A DNA stretch of 7,815 bases from Campylobacterota bacterium (lineage in GTDB: Bacteria > Campylobacterota > Campylobacteria > Campylobacterales > JAADDG01): contig JAADDG010000117.1 of assembly GCA_013154075.1 (NCBI GenBank), forward strand, positions 1 through 7,815, read 5' to 3'. Below the pieces are notes generated by a model, which made no database searches, was not told where the DNA came from, and worked only from the letters and a program-made list of their open reading frames with translations. Positions 1 through 6,035 of the stretch are shown piece by piece. Position numbers and translations under genes: made by a program. The first letter of the stretch is position 1; every line of letters starts with the position of its first letter.

Positions 1-959
1 GAGTTAGCAAATTTAGCAAAGTATCTATCTTTAGCGGACTTAATAACCTTGAAGATGTAACGTTAGATAGAAGATATGCGACAATCTGCGGTTATACCCA
101 AAGAGATATAGAGACCTCTTTCAAAGAGCTTTTAGAGGGAGTGGATCTTGAGAAACTAAAAGAGTGGTATAACGGCTATAACTTTTTAGGAGAGAGAGTC
201 TATAACCCTTTTGATATTTTGCTCTTTATTGCAAAAGGATTTATCTATAAAAACTATTGGTTTTCAACGGGGACTCCATCCTTTTTGATAAAACTTCTAA
301 AAGAAGGCAACTATTTCATCCCCTCATTGGAAAACTTAGTAGCGGGAGAAACTCTAATAGATAGTTTTGATATAGAGAGACTAAAACTTGAGCCTCTTTT
401 GTTTCAAAGCGGATATCTGACAATCGATAAAACTGAAGTTACGGAGTTTGAAGAGACAATATATTATCTAAAACTTCCCAATAAAGAGGTTCAAATATCC
501 TTTAACAATATGCTTATAAACTATCTAACGGATGATGATAATTACTCTCTAAAAAGAAGGATAATATTTAAAGCTTTGGTAAATTTGGATATGGAAAGCT
601 TCAAAGAAACACTTATCTCTCTATACGCTTCTATTCCATACAATACTTACGTAAAAAACAATATCTCTTCATATGAGGGATATTATGCAAGCGTATTTTA
701 TGTTTATATAGCTTCTTTGGGAGTTAAGATTATAGCGGAAGATGTGACAAATAGAGGAAGGATAGATTTTACGGTATTTATCAAAGACAAAATCTATATC
801 TTTGAGTTTAAAGTAACGAATGAGGATCCTCTCTCTCAGATAAAGAAAAAGAGATATTATGAAAAGTACCTAAAGGAAAACAAAGAGATAATATTAGTCG
901 GAATCAAATTTGATGAAGAGGAGAAAAACATAAAAGAGCTTGTGTGGGAGAGGGTTTAA
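1..959 (+). CDS. AAA-ATPase-like / PD-(D/E)XK nuclease superfamily protein, 5' end missing
   Basis: The open frame begins at base 3 without a start codon and ends at TAA 957-959, leaving 318 visible codons. The GTG at 141 is internal: residues encoded before it (SKFSKVSIFSGLNNLEDVTL, then RYATICGYTQ) are typical of the AAA-ATPase-like family (Pfam AAA-ATPase_like plus a C-terminal PD-(D/E)XK domain once called DUF1703). The Walker A part would lie left of the window. The C-terminal nuclease-like domain keeps its expected residues: a Glu codon at 675, the Asp of GRIDF at 765, and the Glu and Lys of EFKV at 804 and 810, followed by a QIKKKRYYEKY helix. This is the usual layout for the family, which is often multicopy in Bacteroidetes and Campylobacterota and whose biological role is unknown. 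It is probably an isolated transcript ending at the hairpin just downstream. Family assignment is firm; a defence or mobile-element role would be a guess. Confidence 0.9.
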   Translation, partial: VSKFSKVSIFSGLNNLEDVTLDRRYATICGYTQRDIETSFKELLEGVDLEKLKEWYNGYNFLGERVYNPFDILLFIAKGFIYKNYWFSTGTPSFLIKLLKEGNYFIPSLENLVAGETLIDSFDIERLKLEPLLFQSGYLTIDKTEVTEFEETIYYLKLPNKEVQISFNNMLINYLTDDDNYSLKRRIIFKALVNLDMESFKETLISLYASIPYNTYVKNNISSYEGYYASVFYVYIASLGVKIIAEDVTNRGRIDFTVFIKDKIYIFEFKVTNEDPLSQIKKKRYYEKYLKENKEIILVGIKFDEEEKNIKELVWERV

Positions 960-981
960 AAAATTTAAAATTGATAAATAG

Positions 982-1004
982 AGAGGGAGAATATCCCTCT
1001 TTTT
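982..1004 (+). terminator. Intrinsic terminator between convergent genes
   Basis: AGAGGGA at 982-988 pairs perfectly with TCCCTCT at 994-1000 around a 5-nt loop (GAATA). TTTT and further T-rich sequence follow, giving a standard Rho-independent terminator for the nuclease-family gene that stops 22 bp upstream. Read on the minus strand, the same stem is followed by a T-rich but interrupted tract, so it may also end the flagellin transcript, whose stop is at 1027-1025. No other hairpin is seen in the 65-bp gap. Confidence 0.8.
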
Positions 1005-1024
1005 ATTAATATTTTAGTTTTATT

Positions 1025-2554
1025 TTATTGAAGTAGTTTCATTACGTTTTGTTGGACGGCGTTTGCTTTGCTCATTGCGAAGCTTCCGGCCTGTGCCAAG
1101 AGGTTGTTTTTATTGAATGTCGCGCTCTCTTGTGCGAAATCCACGTCTCTTATTTGAGATTCCGAAGTTTTAACGTTTACTTGGGTTACGGAGATATTGT
1201 TTATTGTGGCTACGAGCTGATTTTGAACGGAACCGAGATCCGATCTGATTCTATCGAGCACTTTTGTCGCCGCTTCCGCTATATCCATAGCCATCATTGC
1301 GCCTTTTAAGGTGGTAAGGCCGGCGCTAAGCTCTTTTCCGTATTGCCAAGTGGAGCTGTTTGGATTGACTCCTGCGGCACTTGCCACGTCGGCGCTGAAA
1401 TTTCCTCTCAAATCTCTAAGAGATACGGTTCTCTCCGCCATACCGCTGTTTATACCGATGGTTGATATATTCGTTCCGCTTAGCAAAATATCGCTTGCAT
1501 TTAATCTAACTAAAGACAATCTTCCCAAAATTACGTTCGAACTTGCCGAACCGCTTCCCGCTTGTGCGAAACTTCCGCTTCCCAAAACCGCTGCGGAGCT
1601 TGCCGTATAGATACTGATAGCTCTTCCGTCTATGCTTCTTAGATTCAATTTTCCTTCCGGATCTATGAAAGCTTCCACTCCGGTATCGGCTTTTCTTGAG
1701 TTTATGGCGTTTATGAGTCTTCCATCGGCGTCGTTTTTTTGAACGTCATAGATATTTCCGATTACTACGTCGTTTATCGTAAGTCCCAAAATTGTTCCGG
1801 ATTGCACCGGTTTAGAGCCCGTTCCGTGCACTTCGAAAGTAGCTCTTACTCCCGTTCTATTAGAATTTTTGTTTATGACTTCGGCCAAAACTCCAAGTCC
1901 GGTTCCAGCGCTTGTAGATACTTTGACGCTTTCTATCGTCAGATCGTTTTTACCGTCAACCGCTTTGAAATTTAGCGTTATCGTCTCAAGACCGTTTGCC
2001 CCTTCGCTTACCGGGACCAAAGCCGTAGTTTCGAATCTTGTTTCTCCTATTTTATCTGAGCTTGTAGGTCCTATCGAAGCGGCTACGTATTGATTGGAGT
2101 ATGCGCCTATTTGAAATTTTTTATTAGTAAAGCTTCCCGAGAGCAAAGCTTGGCCGTTGAAAGTGGTTTGGCTTGCTATATTGTCAAGCTCCTCCATAAG
2201 TCTTACTATATCGGCTTGAAGGGCTTGTCTTGTCTCTGCTGTTTGTCCGTCTTGTGCCGCTTGGGTGGCTTTTACTTTGATGGTATCGAGGATTTTTATC
2301 TGCTCGTCCATTGCTTTATCGGCCGTTTGAATAAGGTTCATCGTATCGTTGGCATTGGCTATCGCTTGTCCGAGAGCGCTTGCTTGGCTTCTTAGGCTAT
2401 CGGCGATCGCCATACCTGATGCGTCGTCGGCCGCTTTGTTTATTCTAAGTCCGGAACTGAGTTTCGATAATGATTCGTTTAGGTTTCTATTGACTATCAC
2501 CCCGTTTGCGTGGGCATTTAATGCGGCCACGTTGGTGTTTATTCTAAATCCCAT
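1025..2554 (-). CDS. flaA: Flagellin (flagellar filament subunit)
   Basis: This is a 509-residue flagellin, the protein exported through the flagellar type III system to build the filament. The start is the ATG at 2554 (MGFRINTNVAAL), with AAGGA at 2566-2562 seven bases upstream. A TTG 12 codons earlier keeps the frame open but adds residues alien to flagellins. Residues 1-170 are the conserved D0/D1 helices (NRNLNESLSKLSSGLRINKA, DDASGMAIAD, TTFNGQALLSG). The variable middle, about 175-400, carries two flagellin-IN-like repeats (around 219-243 and 253-310). The C-terminal D1/D0 runs from about 405 to the end (ISVTQVNVKTSESQIRDVDF; terminal NAVQQNVMKLLQ). It appears monocistronic, with its own FliA promoter. 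The symbol follows Campylobacter, where the sigma-28-driven flagellin is flaA; fliC would be the general name. Paralogues elsewhere in the genome are likely, so its rank as major filament protein is inferred. Confidence 0.95.
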   Translation of the reverse strand: MGFRINTNVAALNAHANGVIVNRNLNESLSKLSSGLRINKAADDASGMAIADSLRSQASALGQAIANANDTMNLIQTADKAMDEQIKILDTIKVKATQAAQDGQTAETRQALQADIVRLMEELDNIASQTTFNGQALLSGSFTNKKFQIGAYSNQYVAASIGPTSSDKIGETRFETTALVPVSEGANGLETITLNFKAVDGKNDLTIESVKVSTSAGTGLGVLAEVINKNSNRTGVRATFEVHGTGSKPVQSGTILGLTINDVVIGNIYDVQKNDADGRLINAINSRKADTGVEAFIDPEGKLNLRSIDGRAISIYTASSAAVLGSGSFAQAGSGSASSNVILGRLSLVRLNASDILLSGTNISTIGINSGMAERTVSLRDLRGNFSADVASAAGVNPNSSTWQYGKELSAGLTTLKGAMMAMDIAEAATKVLDRIRSDLGSVQNQLVATINNISVTQVNVKTSESQIRDVDFAQESATFNKNNLLAQAGSFAMSKANAVQQNVMKLLQ

Positions 2555-2595
2555 TATACTATCCTTGTATAGTTTTTTGCTTCCTTGCAAAAACT

Positions 2596-2622
2596 ATATC
2601 GGACATAACGGGAAAAGTTTTA
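2596..2622 (-). promoter_or_regulatory. Sigma-28 (FliA) promoter of the flagellin gene
   Basis: On the minus strand TAAAACTT (2622-2615) is followed, after exactly 11 bases, by TCCGATAT (2603-2596). This closely fits the enteric FliA consensus TAAAGTTT-N11-GCCGATAA and the CGATAT-type -10 of Campylobacter flagellin promoters. The predicted transcription start is near 2589, giving a leader of about 35 nt that contains the AAGGA ribosome site. No GG-N10-GC sigma-54 element is seen. Confidence 0.83.
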
Positions 2623-2636
2623 AATAATTTTTATGA

Positions 2637-2692
2637 TTAATCGGTAAAAACTCATTATTCAAATTTTTTGCACCCTATTTTTTACCGATTAA
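2637..2692. repeat. 14-bp perfect inverted repeat at the pilZ 3' end
   Basis: TTAATCGGTAAAAA at 2637-2650 is the exact reverse complement of TTTTTACCGATTAA at 2679-2692, with 28 bp between. The right arm lies inside the last codons of the PilZ gene (encoding LIGK and part of the last Lys), whose stop codon 2677-2675 falls in the loop. The left arm ends 15 bp upstream of the flagellin -35 box. In pilZ mRNA this could form a long hairpin that ends or stabilises the transcript and insulates the flagellin promoter. The large loop and the lack of a clean T run make a classical terminator uncertain; a protein-binding site is the alternative. Confidence 0.6.
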
Positions 2693-3763
2693 AGAAAAAT
2701 TTTCTTTTAGCTCCTTAATGATTTTAAGTTGATTTTTTGAAATATATTCACTTAAGATATTTTCCGTATGTTTTGTTTGATTGATTTTGAAATGGTATAT
2801 GAAGCCTTCGGAGCTTTTCGTTACTTTTACCAATTTGGCGCTAAATTTGAGAGTCGGAAAGCCCACTATCGGCAAAGATATATCCACTTCGTGCGGCAAA
2901 GAAAAGAGAATCTGACTCTTTTTAATAAGTGAAATTCCTCCCAAAGAGAGATCTTTTACTTTAAGTACCTGATCTTTGGGCTCCATATGGATTTTCGCGT
3001 ATAGAGCTTCGGTTGGTGTGATTCTTATATATTTTCTGTTTACGAGATTTTTTGGAGATATTTGAAATTTGGATATTTTAAAGACATTTTCCCCTCTTAG
3101 GGGGACCACTTGGAAAGAGGCCTGTATATCGTGAGGAAAGGATGAATTTTTTTTGATAAAGATCATATTTTGTTTGATAGCGGCGGCTTCCTGAATAGGG
3201 TGCGGTTTTAGGTATATGGCATCATTCGAGATATCTACCACTTCACACTCTTTTTCTATAGGAATACCTTTATAGGTGTTGTATAGTTTGATTTTTTCAT
3301 CTTTTTTTATGGATTGTTTCAGTTTTTCAAACAGTTCGGAAGAGCTTAGAGAAGCCTCTTTGGGTTTTGTCGCTTTTTGTTCGTTTTGCTCTTTTTTAAC
3401 GGAACTGCTAAAGAGATACTCCATAACCGCGTTCATAGATTCATAACATTTTTGCATCACTTGCCAAGGGAACTCTTTTGTATAAAAAAACTTTATTATA
3501 TTGTTTATAAAGAGATAAAAGAGAGTGGATAGAAACTTTTCCGTTTTAGCTTTGGAGTGCTCTTTTGCAAATTTATCAACTGCTTTTTGCCAAAATAAGG
3601 AATCGTTTAAAAACAGCGATTCGTAAAACATTTCCATGAAATTTATAAAATCTTTTGAAAAACTGATCTCATATTTATTAGCCGACACCATCGCCGCTTT
3701 TTCAAAAAAAACTTTAAATCTTAGAAAATATCCTTTATATAATTCAATATTTTTATTTTCCAT
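2675..3763 (-). CDS. YcgR-like PilZ-domain c-di-GMP-binding protein
   Basis: This is a 362-residue cytosolic protein with no signal peptide or membrane segment. Residues 1-120 are a helical, aromatic-rich region I do not recognise. Residues 121-145 are a Lys/Glu/Ser-rich linker. About 150-240 resembles the YcgR N-terminal beta-barrel (KIKLYNTYKGIPIEKECEVV). A C-terminal PilZ domain spans about 242-345. Both c-di-GMP-binding motifs are intact: RxxxR at R243-R247 (RKYIR) and DxSxxG at D271, S273 and G276 (DLSLGG). In known YcgR proteins, c-di-GMP binding at this junction lets the protein act on the flagellar motor as a brake; that role here is inferred from domain order and from the flagellin gene 120 bp downstream on the same strand. 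The ATG at 3763 has AAGGG at 3777-3773. It is divergent from the GGDEF-EAL gene and may share its control. Confidence 0.88.
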   Translation of the reverse strand: MENKNIELYKGYFLRFKVFFEKAAMVSANKYEISFSKDFINFMEMFYESLFLNDSLFWQKAVDKFAKEHSKAKTEKFLSTLFYLFINNIIKFFYTKEFPWQVMQKCYESMNAVMEYLFSSSVKKEQNEQKATKPKEASLSSSELFEKLKQSIKKDEKIKLYNTYKGIPIEKECEVVDISNDAIYLKPHPIQEAAAIKQNMIFIKKNSSFPHDIQASFQVVPLRGENVFKISKFQISPKNLVNRKYIRITPTEALYAKIHMEPKDQVLKVKDLSLGGISLIKKSQILFSLPHEVDISLPIVGFPTLKFSAKLVKVTKSSEGFIYHFKINQTKHTENILSEYISKNQLKIIKELKENFSLIGKK

Positions 3764-3791
3764 ATTTTTTTGCCCTTTTGTTTTAGATAGA

Positions 3792-3818
3792 AAATCGTCT
3801 CTTACTAAAGTTAATTTA
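3792..3818 (-). promoter_or_regulatory. Candidate sigma-28 promoter of the pilZ gene
   Basis: On the minus strand TAAATTAA (3818-3811), an 11-bp gap and GACGATTT (3799-3792) have the same TAAA-to-CGAT spacing as the flagellin promoter. The predicted start near 3785 leaves a leader of about 22 nt containing the AAGGG ribosome site. The -10 is less perfect than the flagellin one, and TAAA is common in AT-rich DNA, so this is tentative. I see no convincing sigma-70 TATAAT at a suitable distance on this strand. Confidence 0.42.
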
Positions 3819-3833
3819 GTTTTATGTCGATAG
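3806..3833 (+). promoter_or_regulatory. Candidate sigma-28 promoter of the GGDEF-EAL gene
   Basis: TAAAGTTA (3806-3813) and GTCGATAG (3826-3833) are separated by 12 bp, one more than the FliA optimum. The -35 is a near-exact match to TAAAGTTT. The start would be near 3840 and the leader about 32 nt, with AAGG at 3861-3864 seven bases before the ATG. The -35 overlaps the -35 of the opposing pilZ candidate. A TATAAA at 3853-3858 is too close to the ATG to serve as a -10. Confidence 0.42.
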
Positions 3834-3871
3834 TTGTAGGAAAATAAGCAATTTATAAAAAAGGCTTTTTT

Positions 3872-6010
3872 ATGTCGAACGTAATAAACGACTCCACCGC
3901 TATTTTAACTCAAACTCTGCAAAATCTTTACAAAGAAGAAAAAAAGTATAAAACTATTTTAGAGAAGATCGGAAATATAGCCGTTTTTGCATACGATTCG
4001 AAATTGAGGAATATTTTTTGGAACAGAGCTTGCGAGAGAGTTTTCGGATATAAAAAAGAGGAGATGCTCGGAAAGAGTATGGAGAAGTTTCTAAAAAGTT
4101 CCATAGTGCAAAACGAATTTTTCAATAAAGATATTTATAGCTCTTACGATCTAAAACCCGTCTCTTTTATGAAAAAGGGCGGTTCTTTGATAAGTCTTCA
4201 TTGCGATTTCATAAAGATTAGGGAGGAGGAAGACGAGAAGGTCTTTTGTTTTTGTGTGGATACTTCCGATATCTTCTCTCAAAGAGAGAAAGAGAGAGTC
4301 GTAAAGGATAGTATTTTGCATATGGCCGATTTGATGATAGTGATGCTTGACGAAGAGGCCAATATTGTGGAATTTAATAAGTTTGCGGAGAAACTAAGCG
4401 GTTATAGAAAAGAGGAGGTTTTATACAAAAACTGGTTCGATATTTTTATAGATTGTGAAGATAAAAGTAAAATAAAGAGAGTTTTCAAAGACGTAATTAA
4501 CGGAGAAAATTTTCATTGGGGATATGAAAACGAGATCGTATGCAAAGACGGTTCCAAAAAGACTCTCTCTTGGCACAACTCGATCATATTCAACGACGAT
4601 AACGAAAGGGTGGTTATCTCCGTAGGAATGGACATAACCGAAAAGATAAAGACTCAAAAATCTTTGGAAAGAATGGCCAATTATGACTATCTAACCTCTC
4701 TTCCAAATAGAAATCTGTTCGAGGATCGCCTAAAACATGCCGTTTTCGTAGCCCAAAGAGACAATAAGAAACTGATGGCTATGTTTTTGGATATAGATAA
4801 TTTCAAATCTATCAACGACACTCTCGGACATAGAATCGGAGATAAACTTTTGCAAGAGGTTGCAAAAAGGCTTCAAAACTCTCTTAGGAAAAGCGATACG
4901 GTAGCAAGATTCGGAGGCGATTTTTTCGTTTTGCTTTTTGAAAACATCAAAGGAGTTAAAAGCGCCGTATCGATAGTGAAAAATATATTCTCTTTGTTTG
5001 AAGAGCCTTTTTTGGTGGAGGGACACGATATATTCGTTAGCGTAAGCGGAGGTGTCTCTTTGTATCCGAACGACTGTCCAGATGCCAACTGCCTTTTAAG
5101 ATGTGCCGATATCGCTTTGCACAATGCTAAAAAAGAGGGCAAAAAAGGTTTTTGTTTCTATAATAGCAAGATGAATGACGAGATAATTAAAAGAGTCAAG
5201 CTTGAGTCTTATCTTAGAAATGCTTTGAAAAACAGCGAATTTTTTCTTGTTTATCAGCCTCAAATAGATCTAAAAAGTAGGAAAATAATAGGTGTGGAGG
5301 CTCTTCTTAGATGGATGAATCCCACTCTTAAAATGATTCCGCCTCTCGATTTCATCCCTATAGCCGAAGATACGAAGATGATTTTGGAAATCGGGGAGTT
5401 TACGCTTAGAAAGACTCTCTCTCAGATAAAAGATTGGGAGAAAATGGGCATAAACGTTAGAGCCGTAGTCAACATCTCTTCCATTCAATTGGCTCAAGGC
5501 AACTTTTTCGATCTTGTAGATTCTCTTTTAAAAGAGTATGATGTGGACTCGTCTCAAATAGGGATAGAGATAACCGAAAGCGTATTGATGAAAAATATGG
5601 ATAGAAGTATAGAGATTTTGAATCGATTTAAAGATAGGGGAATAGAGATAGCGATAGACGATTTCGGTACCGGATACTCCTCTCTTGCCTATTTAAAGAA
5701 GTTTCCTATAAGCCGCCTTAAGATAGATAAAGCCTTTATCGACGATCTGCCTTATGATAAAGATAGCGTATCCATCACCAAAGCGATCATTTCGATGGGA
5801 AAAAGCTTGGGAATGGAGATAGTGGCCGAGGGCGTGGAGAAGGAGGAGCAGCTTGAGTTTTTGATAAAAGAGGGATGCGATCAGATTCAAGGCTATTTTT
5901 TCAGCAAGCCCCTTTTGCCGGGAGAGTTTGCGGCCTTTATGCAAAGTTTCGATTATGAATCCTTTTTCAAAAAGGAGAAAAAGAGGGAGGCATTGGGTAT
6001 AATAACTTAA
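3872..6010 (+). CDS. PAS-PAS-GGDEF-EAL protein, probable c-di-GMP phosphodiesterase
   Basis: This is a 712-residue soluble protein with no membrane segments. PAS1 spans about 25-135 (WNRACERVFGYKKEEMLGK), PAS2 about 145-262, GGDEF about 268-432 and EAL about 445-690. The GGDEF domain keeps DYLTSLPNR, D307 of LDIDNFK and INDTLGH, but its signature is G348-G349-D350-F351-F352: the fourth-position Glu is Phe. The inhibitory site R339-x-x-D342 is intact, five residues before it. The EAL domain has the expected metal and catalytic residues: E476 of EALLR, N534, E566 of EITES, D596-D597 of DDFGTGYSS, K617, E653 of AEGVE and Q673. I infer hydrolysis of c-di-GMP to pGpG, tuned by signals on the PAS domains and perhaps by nucleotide binding to the GGDEF domain; no cyclase activity is expected. 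The partner suggested by context is the divergent PilZ receptor. AAGG at 3861-3864 supports the ATG at 3872. Confidence 0.93.
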   Translation: MSNVINDSTAILTQTLQNLYKEEKKYKTILEKIGNIAVFAYDSKLRNIFWNRACERVFGYKKEEMLGKSMEKFLKSSIVQNEFFNKDIYSSYDLKPVSFMKKGGSLISLHCDFIKIREEEDEKVFCFCVDTSDIFSQREKERVVKDSILHMADLMIVMLDEEANIVEFNKFAEKLSGYRKEEVLYKNWFDIFIDCEDKSKIKRVFKDVINGENFHWGYENEIVCKDGSKKTLSWHNSIIFNDDNERVVISVGMDITEKIKTQKSLERMANYDYLTSLPNRNLFEDRLKHAVFVAQRDNKKLMAMFLDIDNFKSINDTLGHRIGDKLLQEVAKRLQNSLRKSDTVARFGGDFFVLLFENIKGVKSAVSIVKNIFSLFEEPFLVEGHDIFVSVSGGVSLYPNDCPDANCLLRCADIALHNAKKEGKKGFCFYNSKMNDEIIKRVKLESYLRNALKNSEFFLVYQPQIDLKSRKIIGVEALLRWMNPTLKMIPPLDFIPIAEDTKMILEIGEFTLRKTLSQIKDWEKMGINVRAVVNISSIQLAQGNFFDLVDSLLKEYDVDSSQIGIEITESVLMKNMDRSIEILNRFKDRGIEIAIDDFGTGYSSLAYLKKFPISRLKIDKAFIDDLPYDKDSVSITKAIISMGKSLGMEIVAEGVEKEEQLEFLIKEGCDQIQGYFFSKPLLPGEFAAFMQSFDYESFFKKEKKREALGIIT

Positions 6011-6014
6011 AAAG

Positions 6015-6030
6015 CCTTTTAAAAAAGGAT
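6015..6030 (+). promoter_or_regulatory. Ribosome site of the GDH gene within a small self-complementary stretch
   Basis: AAGGAT at 6025-6030 lies five bases before the ATG at 6036 and fixes that start. CCTTTT (6015-6020) is complementary to AAAAGG (6023-6028), so the ribosome site could fold into a weak hairpin only a few bases past the GGDEF-EAL stop. There is no T run and no terminator, which leaves read-through from the upstream gene likely. Confidence 0.5.
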
Positions 6031-6035
6031 AAACT

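Noticed and set aside
141..143. GTG as the true start of the nuclease-family gene.
   Set aside because: The frame is open to the left edge and encodes family-conserved residues (SGLNNLEDVTL, ATICGYTQ) before this codon.
2555..2590. In-frame TTG start 12 codons upstream of the flagellin ATG.
   Set aside because: The added residues are foreign to flagellins, the region overlaps the predicted leader, and the ATG at 2554 has a well-spaced AAGGA and begins the invariant MGFRINTN sequence.
1049..2627. Several open frames of 74-101 codons on the + strand opposite the flagellin gene.
   Set aside because: They overlap each other and the highly conserved flagellin, have no recognisable domains, and reflect its codon use on the other strand.
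3853..3858. TATAAA as a sigma-70 -10 box for the GGDEF-EAL gene.
   Set aside because: A start about 7 bp downstream would fall within or past the ribosome site, leaving almost no leader.
4919..4926. T run at the GGDFF codons as a possible sequencing frameshift that created the odd motif.
   Set aside because: The frame stays correct on both sides and the flanking VARFGGD and VLLFE match the family, so the Phe is a true substitution in this sequence.
3928..5944. Open frames of 65-98 codons on the - strand within the GGDEF-EAL gene.
   Set aside because: No domains and no independent start signals noted; they are antisense to well-conserved PAS, GGDEF and EAL coding.
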